64,000 nt of DNA from Ruegeria sp. AD91A (GTDB taxonomy: Bacteria > Pseudomonadota > Alphaproteobacteria > Rhodobacterales > Rhodobacteraceae): contig NZ_CP031947.1 of NCBI RefSeq assembly GCF_003443535.1, positions 62,001-126,000 of the forward strand, written 5' to 3'. Below, piece by piece: positions 44,440 through 55,729 of the stretch (position 1 is the first letter of the stretch; each line of letters starts with the position of its first letter). The position numbers and the translations under genes are program-made. The notes under the pieces were generated by a model. That model made no database searches and was not told the DNA's origin. It saw nothing but the letters and a program-made list of their open reading frames with translations.

Positions 44440-45522
44440 TCACGCCACCTCTTTTCGGGCCGCACGGATGCGGAAATTTGTCAGAAGATCCAAGGCCAGC
44501 AGGAAAAACAGCAGCATGCCCTGAAACACCTGAATGGCCGCAGCAGGAAGGCCCAGTTTGGACTGCGCGATTTCACCGCCGATATAGGTGAGCGCCATCA
44601 GAAACCCGGCAAGAAGTATGCCCACCGGGTGCAGGCGGCCCAGAAAGGCCACGATGATTGCTGTGAAACCATAGCCAACGTTGAAATCAATGCTGACCTG
44701 ACCCGATGGCCCGGATACTTCGAACATCCCGGCCAGACCGGCCAGAGCGCCGGACATCCCAAGACAGAACAGGATCAGGCGGGCGGGGTTTACACCCGCA
44801 AACTTGGCCGCACGGGGTGCTTCACCCGTCAAACGAATATGGAAGCCCAGCATGTGACGGTTAAGCAGCACATAGGCAAAAATCACCGCGATGAAAGCCG
44901 CGACCACACCCCAGTGCATCCCGGAACCTGTGATCAATTCAGCATTGTGAGCACTTTCATAAGATTGCAGGTTGCGTGATCCCGGAAAGCCGAACCCTTC
45001 GGGGTTCTTCAGCAGCCCCAGCGAAACCGAGGCCAGCATCTGCTCGGCCACGTAAACCAGCATCAGCGACACGAGGATTTCGTTGGTGCCGAAGCGTACT
45101 TTCAGAACAGCCGGGATCATTGCCCACAACCAGCCACCGAAGGCACCGGCGATGACCATGATCGGGAATATGTACCATGCCTCAAGCGGGTAGAATGCCA
45201 GACCGGCGCCTGCGCCGAAAATGGCGCCCATGATGTACTGGCCTTCAGCCCCGATATTCCAGATGCCTGCCCGAAATCCCAACGAAAGGCCGATGGCGAT
45301 CAGCACCAGCGGCGCGCCTTTCACCAATAGCTGTGGGCGATAGTAAAACGAGAACTCGCCGAACAAGGGTTCCCAGAAGATAGTGCCGATGGCCTCAACC
45401 GGGTTCTTGCCCAGTATGGCAAACAACAAACCGCCGAAAAACATCGTCGCCAAAACCGCGACCAACGGGGTTGCATAGGACCAGACCTTGGAAGGCTGAG
45501 GACGTTTTTCCAACACAATCAT
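44440..45522 (-). CDS. BMP-type ABC transporter permease 1
   Basis: A 360-residue membrane protein of the BPD_transp_2 family, with an N-terminal membrane segment (PLVAVLATMFFGGLLFAILG). Key segments are LGFRAGIWNIGAEGQYIMGAI near residue 83, FGTNEILVSLMLVYVAEQML and GYGFTAIIVAFLGRLHPVG, typical of YufP-type permeases. It lies between the ATPase (63 nt) and the second permease (3 nt). Confidence 0.9.
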   Translation of the reverse strand: MIVLEKRPQPSKVWSYATPLVAVLATMFFGGLLFAILGKNPVEAIGTIFWEPLFGEFSFYYRPQLLVKGAPLVLIAIGLSLGFRAGIWNIGAEGQYIMGAIFGAGAGLAFYPLEAWYIFPIMVIAGAFGGWLWAMIPAVLKVRFGTNEILVSLMLVYVAEQMLASVSLGLLKNPEGFGFPGSRNLQSYESAHNAELITGSGMHWGVVAAFIAVIFAYVLLNRHMLGFHIRLTGEAPRAAKFAGVNPARLILFCLGMSGALAGLAGMFEVSGPSGQVSIDFNVGYGFTAIIVAFLGRLHPVGILLAGFLMALTYIGGEIAQSKLGLPAAAIQVFQGMLLFFLLALDLLTNFRIRAARKEVA

Positions 45523-45585
45523 CAGCTCATTCCCCTGATTTCACTGTTCTCTTGCAAAAGCTCTCGCCGAAGACGGCCCGTCAGA

Positions 45586-47103
45586 TCAGACATGCGCCAC
45601 CTCCATGCCATGAGCGCCACCCATCATCAGCCCGATCTCGTCTACTGTCAGACCAGTTGTTGGGCGTGGCGCGCTCAGGCGGCCTTCGTTCAGCGCAGCA
45701 AAGCTGTCTGATATTTCCATCAGCTCGTCCAGATCCTGAGAGATGCACACTACCGCCGTTCCCTTGGCTGCCAGATCGAGGATTGCCTGCCGGATCGACG
45801 CGGCCGCTGCGGCATCCACGCCCCAGGTTGGTTGGTTGACAACCAACACATCCGGGTTCTGCAATACTTCGCGTCCGATCACGAACTTCTGCAAATTTCC
45901 TCCGGACAAGGACCGCGCCGCGTTTTCCGGCCCGGGTGTCCGGACGTCAAAAATCTCGATGATCTTCTCCGCAAAGCTCTTGGTTTCAGCCCATTTCAGA
46001 AAGCCGTTGCTTTCAAGACCCTCTCGAACCGACCCGGTCAACAGGGCGTTTTCGGTCAAGCTCAAGTTCGGGGCAGCTGCATGGCCCAGCCGTTCTTCGG
46101 GCGCGGTCAACACGCCAAGCTTGCGTCGCGCTGTTGGGCCCAGCTTACCAATTGCCTGGCCGTTGAATTTGATCGCATCGGCCGTCGTCAAGAGTTCACC
46201 AGATAGAACGCCAAGCAACTCATCCTGCCCGTTACCCGCAACACCACCAATGCCCAGAACCTCGCCCTTGCGGACGGTCAAATGCATGTTGCGCAAGGCA
46301 GTTCCAAATTCTGACGGAGAAGGCACAGACAGCCCGCTGACATCCAGCGCCACTTCGCCAAAGTCTCGCCCCGAACGTTCCGGGGTTTGCAGGGTCGCTC
46401 CCACCATCAATTCGGCCATGTCGCGGGCCGAGGTTTCAGAGGGGACGCATTCGCCCACATTCTTGCCCAAGCGCAGAATTGTGGCGTGGTCACACAGGGT
46501 CCGAATCTCTTCCAGCTTGTGCGAGATATACAGGATCGACGTGCCCTCGGACCGCAATTTGTTCAGCGTCTCGAACAGGATTTCCACCTCCTGCGGGGTT
46601 AATACCGAGGTCGGTTCGTCCATGATCAGCAGTTTCGGGTCTTGCAGCAGGCAACGGATAATTTCAACACGCTGGCGTTCCCCGGCGGACAGATCGCCGA
46701 CAGTGCGGAACGGATCCAGCGGCAGGCCGTAGGTTTCGGACACTTCGCGGATGCGCGAGGCCAGATCACCCATGGCGGGCGGGTGTTCCATCCCCAAGGC
46801 GATGTTTTCGGCCACGTTCAGAGCGTCAAACAGCGAAAAATGCTGGAATACCATCGCAATCCCGTCGGCCCGTGCAGCGCGGGGCTCGGGGGGCGCGAAG
46901 GTCTGACCCCGCAACAGCATGGTGCCGCTGTCCGGTTTAACCAGGCCATAGATCATCTTGACCAACGTGGATTTCCCGGCGCCGTTTTCACCCAACAAGG
47001 CGTGAACTTCGCCCTCACCGATGTCGAAGGACACCTGATCATTTGCCACGACACCGGGATAGGCTTTGGTCAACACTTGCAGGCTCAGCAATGGAGTGGT
47101 CAC
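45586..47103 (-). CDS. BMP-type ABC transporter double ATP-binding protein
   Basis: A 505-residue protein with two ATPase domains, as in sugar/nucleoside importers. Domain 1 has GENGAGKSTLVKM, the signature LSAGERQRVEIIRCLL and LLIMDEPTSVLTPQEV. Domain 2 has the usual degenerate P-loop GVAGNGQDELLGVL and LSGGNLQKFVIGREV. The start overlaps xdhC by ATGA, so the importer is translationally coupled to the xanthine dehydrogenase genes. Confidence 0.92.
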   Translation of the reverse strand: MTTPLLSLQVLTKAYPGVVANDQVSFDIGEGEVHALLGENGAGKSTLVKMIYGLVKPDSGTMLLRGQTFAPPEPRAARADGIAMVFQHFSLFDALNVAENIALGMEHPPAMGDLASRIREVSETYGLPLDPFRTVGDLSAGERQRVEIIRCLLQDPKLLIMDEPTSVLTPQEVEILFETLNKLRSEGTSILYISHKLEEIRTLCDHATILRLGKNVGECVPSETSARDMAELMVGATLQTPERSGRDFGEVALDVSGLSVPSPSEFGTALRNMHLTVRKGEVLGIGGVAGNGQDELLGVLSGELLTTADAIKFNGQAIGKLGPTARRKLGVLTAPEERLGHAAAPNLSLTENALLTGSVREGLESNGFLKWAETKSFAEKIIEIFDVRTPGPENAARSLSGGNLQKFVIGREVLQNPDVLVVNQPTWGVDAAAAASIRQAILDLAAKGTAVVCISQDLDELMEISDSFAALNEGRLSAPRPTTGLTVDEIGLMMGGAHGMEVAHV

Positions 47104-48035
47104 GCGCTCATGTCCTTCTTCAACTCATTCTGCAGGGCCGGGCGCAACAGTTGCGCTGCGACGCCCACGGCGATCATCTGCGGGTGTTTGCCCAGCGACG
47201 GGTCACCAATCGGGCAGGTAATCCGGCTTATCCGGTCGGGCGGATGCCCAAGGGCCGCCAGCCGCAATCGGAACCGCGCCCATTTGGTAGCCGAGCCAAT
47301 CAGTCCCGCAAAGCGGAAATCGTGCAAAAGCAGCCTGTTGCACAGTTCCAGATCCAGATTGTGTGAATAAGTCAGCACAAGGTGCTCGGCATTGGCCGGT
47401 GCATGTCGCACAAGGTCGGCCGGTTTCGTCGCTGGCAGATCGGTCACGCCTTGGGGAATCACGTCGGGAAAGCGCTCGCGGCCGGTATCGACCCAAGTGA
47501 TCGCAAGATCGGGCAGGGGGGACAGAACATCCACCAGCGCCCGTCCGACGTGACCTGCGCCCCAGATCCACAGGTTTCGCGCCGGTCTATGCACCGGTTC
47601 GATCATCCAGCCGTCGATCAGGCGCGGTTCGGGTGCAATGCCCTGACTGCGTGCCGCCGCCAGCATTCGCTTGACGGAAAGAGGCATGGCGCCCCCCGAA
47701 GCTGATCGTGCAATGATCGTATCATCCAGCGTTTCAACCGTCTTGAGATCATAGACCTCGCTGAACAAAGAGACTGCTCCGCCACAACATTGCCCCATGT
47801 CCGGTCCCAGCGTGTGATGCGTCAGCCGCGTGGCCACTTTTTGCGTTCGTGCGGCCTCTGCGGCCTGGTATTCCAGCGTACCACCGCCGACGGTTCCGCT
47901 TTGCCCGTCTTTCCAGACCAGCATTGCAGCACCCACCTCGCGCGGGGACGACCCTTTGATCCCGGCGATGACCACCCGAACCACTTTCCCGTGGGTTTTG
48001 ACCGCCTCCCTCAAAGCCTCAAGGTCAAATCCCAT
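47100..48035 (-). CDS. xdhC: Xanthine dehydrogenase accessory protein XdhC
   Basis: A 311-residue protein from ATG 48035 that overlaps the xdhB stop by one base (TGATG); an upstream TTG at 48071 is not used. The N-terminal XdhC/CoxI domain has GIKGSSPREVGAAMLV and GTVGGGTLEYQA; the CGGAV segment holds the Cys pair for sulfurated Moco. The C-terminal Rossmann part has WIWGAGHVGRALVDVL. XdhC binds molybdenum cofactor and promotes its sulfuration before insertion in XdhB. Confidence 0.92.
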   Translation of the reverse strand: MGFDLEALREAVKTHGKVVRVVIAGIKGSSPREVGAAMLVWKDGQSGTVGGGTLEYQAAEAARTQKVATRLTHHTLGPDMGQCCGGAVSLFSEVYDLKTVETLDDTIIARSASGGAMPLSVKRMLAAARSQGIAPEPRLIDGWMIEPVHRPARNLWIWGAGHVGRALVDVLSPLPDLAITWVDTGRERFPDVIPQGVTDLPATKPADLVRHAPANAEHLVLTYSHNLDLELCNRLLLHDFRFAGLIGSATKWARFRLRLAALGHPPDRISRITCPIGDPSLGKHPQMIAVGVAAQLLRPALQNELKKDMSA

Positions 48036-50437
48036 CAGATGCCTCCCTTCATCCTCTGGACCCCGTGCCAAACCTCTTCAGCCGTGGCCGGAGCGTTCAG
48101 GGCCGGGTACCTGTCTCCGCAGGCGGCAACTGCGTTCGACAGCGCCAGCCATGCGGAAATACCAAGCATGAAAGGCGGCTCGCCCACAGCTTTCGAGCGA
48201 TAGATCGTGTCCTCGCGGTTTTCGCCATCCCAAAGCGTGACGTTGAAGATGTCCGGCCGGTCCGAGCAGGCCGGGATCTTGTAGGTCGAGGGCGCGTGCG
48301 TGCGCAGGTTTCCTTTGCCGTCCCACACGAGTTCCTCGGTCGTCAGCCACCCCGCGCCCTGCACATAACCGCCTTCGACCTGACCTATGTCCAGCGCCGG
48401 GTTAAGCGACGCGCCCGCATCATGCAGGATATCCGTTCGCAGAATGCGGTTCTCACCAGTCAGAGTGTCCACGGCAATTTCCGTAACTGAAGCGCCATAG
48501 GCAAAGTAGAAGAATGGGCGGCCACGCCCCGCGATCCTGTCCCATTCGATCTTGGGTGTTTTGTAAAAGCCTGTAGCCGACAGGCTGACGCGCCCTTGAT
48601 AGGCCAGTGCGGCGGCTTCGGCGAAAGTGTACCGTTCTTCTCCGACGGAGACATGCCCATCCGTGAACGTGACCGTCGATGGATCGGCCTGATGACGCTC
48701 TGCAAGATAGACGGCCATCCGATCGCGGATCGTGTCGCAAGCTGCCTTTACAGCCATACCATTCAGGTCACTTCCTGAAGATGCCGCCGTAGCAGACGTG
48801 TTCGGTACTTTCGCCGTGTCGGTTGCGGTGATTTTCACCATCGCCAGCGGTATGCCAAAGCGCGACGCGGCGACCTGGGCGACCTTCTGGAACAGGCCCT
48901 GACCCATCTCGGTACCACCGTGGTTCAGGTGGACTGATCCGTCCTGATAGACATGCACCAGCGCCCCCGCCTGATTCAGGTGAGTCAGCGTAAAGGAGAT
49001 ACCAAACTTGACCGGGGAAAAGGCGATGCCCTTTTTGATTACACTGTTCTCGGCGTTCCATTTCGCGATAGCCGCCTTGCGCGCGGCATAGTCGCTGGAT
49101 TTCAGCAACGCTTCGGTCATTCCGTGCAGTTCGAAATCGCTGACCTTCATCCCATAGGGTGTAGTGTTGCCACCGGCGGGCAGGGGGCGCACGGGCGCAT
49201 CGCCCATCACAACGGCGCCGCGGCTGGTCAGGTCCTCATGCGGATCGGGATGATCCAGTGCTTTTTCTGTCGGTGCGCGTTCGGCCACTGCGTGCGAAGG
49301 GGCGTAGTAATTCCGGCGGCGCAGCTCAACGGGATCCAAACCCAGTTCATGCGCGGCATGGTCCATAACACGTTCAATGCCGACCATGCCCTGGGGGCCG
49401 CCGAACCCGCGATAGGCTGTGGCAGATTGGGTGTTGGTCTTCAGCCGGTGGCTCTCGATCCGAGCGTTCGGCAAAAGGTAGGCGTTGTCCGAGTGCAGCA
49501 TCGCGCGGTCGGCCACGGGCAAGGACAGGTCCTGCGCCCAGCCGCATATAGCATAGTGGAGGAATGAGACGCCTTGTATATGTCCATTCTCATCGAAGCC
49601 AGCACTGTACGAGATGCGAAAGGCGTGGCGCTTGCCGGTGATGATCATGTCATCATCGCGGTCATAACGCATCTTGCACGCTTTGCCGGTTGCGCGTGCG
49701 GCCACGGTGCAGGCCACGGCCAACGCGTTGCCCTGACTTTCCTTGCCGCCAAATCCTCCGCCCATGCGGCGGGTCTCGACCCGGACGGCGTGCATCGGAA
49801 CGCCCAGAGCGTCGGCCACTTTGTGCTGAATCTCGGTCGGGTGCTGGGTCGAGCTATGCACCAGCATATCCGCACCTTCATTGGGCACGGCCAGTGCGGC
49901 CTGACCTTCCAGATAGAAATGCTCCTGCCCGCCCAATTCAAACGAACCTTCGATCACATGCGGTGCATTGGAAATGGCCGCATCCGCATCGCCCTTGGCA
50001 TAGATGCGTGGACCGTCTTCAAACCGGCTGTCGGCGGTCAGCGCCTCTTCGATCGTCAGGATCGGCACGTCTTCGGCGTAGTCGATCTTGCCCAATCGCG
50101 CGGCCTTGCGGGCGGCCAGGTGACTGGTCGCTACGACCAGAAACACGGGCTGACCGATATAGTGCACCGAGCCGTCCGACAGCAGCGTCTCATCGTGGAT
50201 TGAGGGCGAGACATCGTTGGCAAAAGGTAGATCCCCTGCCGTCATAACCATCACGACACCCTCGGCGCCTTTGACAGCCGACAGATCCATAGCGGTGATC
50301 TTGCCCCTGGCAATCGGGCTCAGGCCAAAGGCCAGATGCAGCGTGCCTTTGGGTGTCGGGATGTCATCCACGTACCGCGCCGAACCCGAAACATGCAAAG
50401 GGGCGGCGTCGTGGGGCAGGGCTCTGGTCACACTCAT
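48035..50437 (-). CDS. xdhB: Xanthine dehydrogenase molybdopterin-binding subunit XdhB
   Basis: An 800-residue molybdopterin subunit. Landmarks are [77 protein letters not shown] and the late [13 protein letters not shown] with the catalytic Glu region. The enzyme hydroxylates hypoxanthine and xanthine to uric acid. It overlaps xdhA by ATGA and xdhC by one base, and forms a heterotetramer or hexamer with XdhA. Confidence 0.95.
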   Translation of the reverse strand: MSVTRALPHDAAPLHVSGSARYVDDIPTPKGTLHLAFGLSPIARGKITAMDLSAVKGAEGVVMVMTAGDLPFANDVSPSIHDETLLSDGSVHYIGQPVFLVVATSHLAARKAARLGKIDYAEDVPILTIEEALTADSRFEDGPRIYAKGDADAAISNAPHVIEGSFELGGQEHFYLEGQAALAVPNEGADMLVHSSTQHPTEIQHKVADALGVPMHAVRVETRRMGGGFGGKESQGNALAVACTVAARATGKACKMRYDRDDDMIITGKRHAFRISYSAGFDENGHIQGVSFLHYAICGWAQDLSLPVADRAMLHSDNAYLLPNARIESHRLKTNTQSATAYRGFGGPQGMVGIERVMDHAAHELGLDPVELRRRNYYAPSHAVAERAPTEKALDHPDPHEDLTSRGAVVMGDAPVRPLPAGGNTTPYGMKVSDFELHGMTEALLKSSDYAARKAAIAKWNAENSVIKKGIAFSPVKFGISFTLTHLNQAGALVHVYQDGSVHLNHGGTEMGQGLFQKVAQVAASRFGIPLAMVKITATDTAKVPNTSATAASSGSDLNGMAVKAACDTIRDRMAVYLAERHQADPSTVTFTDGHVSVGEERYTFAEAAALAYQGRVSLSATGFYKTPKIEWDRIAGRGRPFFYFAYGASVTEIAVDTLTGENRILRTDILHDAGASLNPALDIGQVEGGYVQGAGWLTTEELVWDGKGNLRTHAPSTYKIPACSDRPDIFNVTLWDGENREDTIYRSKAVGEPPFMLGISAWLALSNAVAACGDRYPALNAPATAEEVWHGVQRMKGGI

Positions 50438-51795
50438 GCCGACACCTCCAGCACATTGGTGATCTCACCCTGATCTTCCAGGAAATACCGTTGCAGCATC
50501 GCTTTTGCGGTTTCCAGACGATAGGAGGCCGAGGCGCGCATATCCGTGAGTGGCGAAAAGTCGTCGGCAAATGATGGCAGCGCGGCGTCAATGGTCGCGC
50601 GATTCCACGGTTTGCCGATCAACGCGGCCTCGACATGGGTTGCCCGTTTCGGAGTACCGGCCATGCCCCCAAACGCGATGCGCGCTTGTGTGACGCTGCC
50701 GTCCGAAACGGTTATGTTGAAACACCCGCAAACGGCCGAGATATCCTGATCGAACCGTTTGCTGAGCTTGTAAGCCTTCAGGCGATCTGGTTGGCGGGGG
50801 AAGCTGACGGCTTCCACAAACTCGCCCGGAACCCGTTCCTGTTTGCCGTAGTCGATGAAGAACTCTTCCAGTGGGATCGACCGCCGATCGTTGCCCTTGC
50901 GCAGGTGCAGTGTCGCGTTCAATGCGATCAGCGCGGGCGGGTTGTCCCCGATGGGCGAGCCGTTGGCGATGTTGCCTCCGACAGTTGCCGCATGGCGGAC
51001 CTGAACGCTGGCATAGCGTCGGATCATCTCGGCATAGGAGGGATGCACGTCAGCCACCGCTTCTCCCATGCGATTCATGTCGACCATGGCACCAAAGCGG
51101 ACTTCATCGTCGGTGATCGTGATTTCTTTCAGATCGTCACAACGGTTGAGGAAGATCACCGGGTCCAGTTCGCGCAGTTGCTTTGTGACCCAAAGACCCA
51201 CATCCGTTGCCCCTGCAACCAGTGTGGCATTCGGGTTTTCGGCATAGACCTTCGCCAATTCATCGGAAGAACCAGGTAGAAACGGAGAAGTGGCAGGTGG
51301 CACAACCGGTTTGTCTTTCACCCAAACCGGAACCGGATGTTCCTCTGCAGTTTCGGCTGCACGAATGATCGGCGCATAGCCGGTGCAGCGGCAAAGGTTG
51401 CCTGCCAGCTGAGTGTCATGGTCCGTTGCGCCATTCGTGTGCCCGGCCACCATCGACATAACGAATCCGGGTGTGCAGAAGCCGCATTGCGAGCCGTGCA
51501 GATCGACCATTGCCTGCTGGACCGGGTGCACTTCGCCATTCGGGCCACTTGCGCCTTCAACTGTTCGGACGGCCTTGCCATGCAATTGCGGCAGAAACAG
51601 AATGCACGAGTTCAGAGCCTTGGCGCCCTCTTCATCCGTCACCATCACGGTGCAAGCCCCGCAATCGCCTTCGTTGCAGCCTTCTTTGGTGCCGGTCAGA
51701 CCGCGATCTTCGCGCAGCCAATCCAGCAGGGTGGTTGTCGGATCAACATCCGCCAGCTCCACTGTCTCTCCGTTCAGAAGAAACGTGATGTTCAT
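50434..51795 (-). CDS. xdhA: Xanthine dehydrogenase small subunit XdhA (iron-sulfur/FAD)
   Basis: A 453-residue subunit. The plant-type [2Fe-2S] domain has C40, C45, C48 and C64; the second [2Fe-2S] helical domain has C104, C107, C135 and C137. The FAD domain follows ([41 protein letters not shown] in two parts). XdhA carries electrons from XdhB to NAD. It is the first gene of an operon reaching through the BMP-type importer to the terminator at 42362. The promoter must lie in 51796-52139. Confidence 0.94.
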   Translation of the reverse strand: MNITFLLNGETVELADVDPTTTLLDWLREDRGLTGTKEGCNEGDCGACTVMVTDEEGAKALNSCILFLPQLHGKAVRTVEGASGPNGEVHPVQQAMVDLHGSQCGFCTPGFVMSMVAGHTNGATDHDTQLAGNLCRCTGYAPIIRAAETAEEHPVPVWVKDKPVVPPATSPFLPGSSDELAKVYAENPNATLVAGATDVGLWVTKQLRELDPVIFLNRCDDLKEITITDDEVRFGAMVDMNRMGEAVADVHPSYAEMIRRYASVQVRHAATVGGNIANGSPIGDNPPALIALNATLHLRKGNDRRSIPLEEFFIDYGKQERVPGEFVEAVSFPRQPDRLKAYKLSKRFDQDISAVCGCFNITVSDGSVTQARIAFGGMAGTPKRATHVEAALIGKPWNRATIDAALPSFADDFSPLTDMRASASYRLETAKAMLQRYFLEDQGEITNVLEVSA

Positions 51796-52139
51796 TCGAG
51801 AAACCCGTCGCCTTACCCCGGTTGCGCCCCTGCGGCCCTCCTTCGATGCGACGTAGAAAGAGTGGCGGGCGAATAGCTTGCCATGAGATGTTAGAAACAG
51901 CGCGGCTTGTCTGGCAAGAAAAACCGCCTCTATTATGCACCATTACACGTCCACGGTCTGTTACCGTCTTGTCTGATTAATAGGCAGCCAGTTGTAAATA
52001 AAGCGGTTTTTGATTGCGTCGCCCAGTCAATCCCGAAGCACCTTCTGAAAAAGCCGAATAATAAATGGCGATATTTTTGCGGCAAACGTGGCGCGGTTCT
52101 GCCTTTTGTCGCGCAGCCGGCTGGAGTAACTTGGGCGTT
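51796..52139. other. Divergent xdhA/dnaE intergenic region
   Basis: A 344-nt gap between two divergent genes. It must contain both promoters, but I could not identify convincing -35/-10 pairs or an operator. There is an AT-rich part at 51975-52075 and no open frame with a good ribosome site. Confidence 0.4.
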
Positions 52140-55100
52140 ATGAGCAGTTCTCCACGATTCATTCACCTCCGCGTTCACACTGAATATTCCCTTCTGGAAG
52201 GCGCCGTGCGGCTGAAAAAGCTGCCGGGTCTGTGCGAGAAGATGGAGATGCCAGCCGTTGCCGTGACGGATACCAATTCGATGTTTTCGGCGCTGGAATT
52301 CGCGGTCACCTCAAGCGGGGCCGGGGTGCAGCCGATCATGGGGTGCCAGGTTGATCTGACCTATGTCAAGGCCCAGCCCGGCGAGAAGCCGAAGACACCC
52401 GCGCCTCTGGTGCTGCTGGCGCAGTCCGAGACCGGGTACGAAAACCTGATGAAGCTCAGCACTTGTCTCTACGTGGACAAGGGCGGGCAACTGCCTCAGG
52501 TCACTTTGGAAGAATTGGCTGAACGATCTGAAGGATTGATCTGCCTGTCCGGTGGACCCGACGGCCCGGTCGGGATGCTGCTGCAACAGGGCCAGCGTCC
52601 TGCGGCCGAAGCATTGGTCGACCGGCTCGCGGCAATGTTCCCTAACCGGTTTTATATCGAACTCCAGCGCCATCCGGGTGAGGATGGCCAGCCCGAGGCA
52701 GAGAGACTGACCGAACGTGGCCATATCGAGATGGCGTATGCCAAGAACCTGCCGCTGGTCGCCACGAATGACGTCTATTTCCCGATACCGGACATGTACG
52801 AAGCTCACGACGCGCTGATCTGCATATCGGAAGGGGCCTATGTCGACCAGCAGGAAGGCCGCCGCCGCCTGACGGCTCAGCATTACTTCAAGTCACAACA
52901 AGAGATGGCGACCCTGTTCGCCGACTTGCCCGAGGCCATCGAAAACACCGTCGAGATCGCCAAACGCTGCGCGTTCATGGCCTATCGACGCGACCCGATC
53001 CTGCCGAAATTCGCTGATGATGAGGTTGCCGAACTGCGTCGCATCGCAAATGAGGGCTTGCAGAAACGACTGGCGGTGATCCCGCATGCCGTGACGCCTG
53101 AAGAGTATCAGGAACGGCTGGATTTCGAACTGGGCATCATCGAAGGGATGGGTTTCCCTGGTTACTTCCTGATCGTTGCGGACTTTATTCAATGGGCCAA
53201 GGATCAGGACATTCCCGTCGGGCCGGGGCGGGGATCGGGTGCGGGATCGCTGGTTGCCTATGCGTTGACGATCACCGACCTTGATCCGCTGCGCTACAGC
53301 CTGCTGTTCGAACGCTTCCTGAACCCCGAGCGGGTCTCGATGCCCGACTTCGACATCGACTTCTGCATGGACCGCCGCGAAGAGGTGATCCGCTATGTTC
53401 AGCAAAAATACGGGCGCGACAAGGTGGGGCAGATCATCACTTTCGGCGCATTGCTGTCAAAAGCCGCTGTACGCGATATCGGGCGGGTGTTGCAAATGCC
53501 GTATGGGCAGGTGGATCGCCTGTCAAAGATGATCCCGGTTGAGGGAGTGAAACCTGTCTCCATCGAAAAGGCGCTGAAAGACGAACCACGCCTGCGCGAG
53601 TCCGCGCGCGAGGAAGAGGTGGTCGACCGGTTGCTGACCTACGGCCAGCAGGTCGAGGGACTGTTGCGGAATGCTTCGACCCACGCGGCAGGGGTGGTGA
53701 TCGGCGACCGGCCTCTGGATGCGCTGGTGCCGATCTATCAGGACCCGCGTTCCGATATGCCCGCGACCCAGTTCAACATGAAATGGGTTGAACAGGCCGG
53801 GCTGGTGAAGTTCGACTTTCTGGGCCTGAAGACGCTGACCGTGATCCAGAACGCAATGGACCTGATCTTCAAGTCTGGGCGTCCATTGCACATCGCCGCC
53901 GATGGCACCGAGCTTTATGAACCCGCTGAGGGGGCCGAAAACCAGATCAACGCCATACCGCTGGATGATGAGGCGACATATAAGCTTTACTCAGCAGCCA
54001 AGACCGTGGCGGTGTTCCAGGTTGAAAGTTCGGGCATGATGGATGCACTCAAGCGCATGAAACCCACCTGCATCGAGGATATTGTGGCTCTTGTGGCGCT
54101 GTATCGTCCCGGCCCGATGGAGAATATCCCGACCTATTGCGAGGTCAAGAACGGATTACGCAAGATCGAGTCCGTGCATCCTCTGATCGACTATATCCTT
54201 GAGGAAACGCAGGGCATCATCGTCTATCAGGAGCAGGTGATGCAGATCGCGCAGGTCATGGCGGGCTACTCGTTGGGCGGCGCCGACCTGCTGCGCCGCG
54301 CGATGGGTAAAAAGATCAAAGAGGCGATGGACGCCGAACGCCCAAAATTCGAAAAGGGCGCAGGTGAGAACGGCGTGGATGCCAAGAAGGCCTCCGAAGT
54401 ATTCGACCTGCTGGAGAAATTCGCCAACTACGGCTTCAACAAATCCCACGCCGCGGCCTATGCGGTGGTCAGCTATCAGACCGGATGGCTCAAGGCGAAC
54501 CACCCGGTCGAGTTCATGGCCGGTGTCATGAACTGCGATATCCATCTGACGGACAAGCTGGCGGTGTATTTCGAAGAAGTGCGCAAGGGACTGGAATTGC
54601 CCTACGTGCCGCCATGCGTGAATCGCTCACTGTCGACGTTTGACGTTGTGAACGGCAAACTGGTTTACGCGCTGGGCGCTTTGAAAAACGTGGGCGTCGA
54701 GGCGATGAATCTTGTGGTTAAAGGGCGCGCCGACAAGCCGTTTGTCAATCTGTTCGACTTTGCCCGCCGAGTGGATCTAAAAAAAGTCGGCAAACGTCCG
54801 CTGGAAATGTTGGCGCGTGCCGGGGCCTTTGACGAGCTCGACAAGAACCGTCGCCGCGTGTTCGAAAGCTTTGACCGCCTGGTACAGTATTCGGCGGCCA
54901 TCCATGAACAGAAAAACTCCAATCAGGTGTCTTTGTTCGGTGAGGCCGGAGACGACCTGCCTGAACCACGCCTGTCGCCGACGCCGGACTGGCTGCCGGC
55001 CGAGCGCCTCAGCGAAGAATTCAAGGCCATCGGCTTTTACCTCTCAGGGCACCCGCTGGACGATTACATGCCTGCGCTGAAACGAAAAAAGGTGATGACG

Positions 55101-55640
55101 CTGGATGAGGTTACGGAAAAGGCCCGGTCTGGTCCGCTGATCGCCAAGATGGCCGGGGTTGTCGCCGGGCGGCAGGAGCGGAAATCGGCCAAGGGCAACC
55201 GCTTTGCTTTCGCTCAGCTGTCTGATCCCACCGGCGCATATGAGGTGACGCTGTTTTCGGACACATTGGAAAAGTGCCGCGAGTTTCTGGAAACCGGTGC
55301 GCAGGTGGTTCTGACCGCCGAGGCGACGATGGAAGCCGATCAGCTCAAGCTGCTGGGCCGCTCGGTTGGCCCGGCGGATTCCCTTGTGGCCGAGGCCGGG
55401 GCAACCGGGCTGCGAATTTACGTTGACGAAGCGCAGGCTGTGCCTTCGGTCGCCAAGGTGCTGGAAGACGCCGCCTCTGCCGCGAAAGGGGCTGCAAGGG
55501 GGCCAATCCAGTTCATGTTGCTGGACCCAAGCCTGCCCGGCGATGTCGAAATGGATCTGGGGCGCGAGTTCCCGATCAACCCTCAGATCAAGGGCGCGGT
55601 CAAATCGCTGGAGGGCGTGATGACCGTCGAAGAGATCTGA
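52140..55640 (+). CDS. dnaE: DNA polymerase III alpha subunit
   Basis: A 1166-residue replicative polymerase. ATG 52140 begins the conserved N-terminus (FIHLRVHTEYSLLEGAV, the PHP domain); an upstream extension to 52065 is not used. The catalytic Asp motif PDFDIDFCMDRR is near residue 401, with VGPGRGSGAGSLVAYAL before it and the third Asp region VKFDFLGLKTLTV after it. The helix-hairpin-helix and OB-fold follow, ending with the tau-binding tail. Housekeeping gene, divergent from xdhA. Confidence 0.97.
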   Translation: MSSSPRFIHLRVHTEYSLLEGAVRLKKLPGLCEKMEMPAVAVTDTNSMFSALEFAVTSSGAGVQPIMGCQVDLTYVKAQPGEKPKTPAPLVLLAQSETGYENLMKLSTCLYVDKGGQLPQVTLEELAERSEGLICLSGGPDGPVGMLLQQGQRPAAEALVDRLAAMFPNRFYIELQRHPGEDGQPEAERLTERGHIEMAYAKNLPLVATNDVYFPIPDMYEAHDALICISEGAYVDQQEGRRRLTAQHYFKSQQEMATLFADLPEAIENTVEIAKRCAFMAYRRDPILPKFADDEVAELRRIANEGLQKRLAVIPHAVTPEEYQERLDFELGIIEGMGFPGYFLIVADFIQWAKDQDIPVGPGRGSGAGSLVAYALTITDLDPLRYSLLFERFLNPERVSMPDFDIDFCMDRREEVIRYVQQKYGRDKVGQIITFGALLSKAAVRDIGRVLQMPYGQVDRLSKMIPVEGVKPVSIEKALKDEPRLRESAREEEVVDRLLTYGQQVEGLLRNASTHAAGVVIGDRPLDALVPIYQDPRSDMPATQFNMKWVEQAGLVKFDFLGLKTLTVIQNAMDLIFKSGRPLHIAADGTELYEPAEGAENQINAIPLDDEATYKLYSAAKTVAVFQVESSGMMDALKRMKPTCIEDIVALVALYRPGPMENIPTYCEVKNGLRKIESVHPLIDYILEETQGIIVYQEQVMQIAQVMAGYSLGGADLLRRAMGKKIKEAMDAERPKFEKGAGENGVDAKKASEVFDLLEKFANYGFNKSHAAAYAVVSYQTGWLKANHPVEFMAGVMNCDIHLTDKLAVYFEEVRKGLELPYVPPCVNRSLSTFDVVNGKLVYALGALKNVGVEAMNLVVKGRADKPFVNLFDFARRVDLKKVGKRPLEMLARAGAFDELDKNRRRVFESFDRLVQYSAAIHEQKNSNQVSLFGEAGDDLPEPRLSPTPDWLPAERLSEEFKAIGFYLSGHPLDDYMPALKRKKVMTLDEVTEKARSGPLIAKMAGVVAGRQERKSAKGNRFAFAQLSDPTGAYEVTLFSDTLEKCREFLETGAQVVLTAEATMEADQLKLLGRSVGPADSLVAEAGATGLRIYVDEAQAVPSVAKVLEDAASAAKGAARGPIQFMLLDPSLPGDVEMDLGREFPINPQIKGAVKSLEGVMTVEEI

Positions 55641-55729
55641 TACCGCTTTGTTGCCAGTTGATTAGCGCCTCGCTAGGCTGACCTGACAGAGAGAGATGTC
55701 ATTAGGTCATGCCACGGGAGGGCGCAGTT

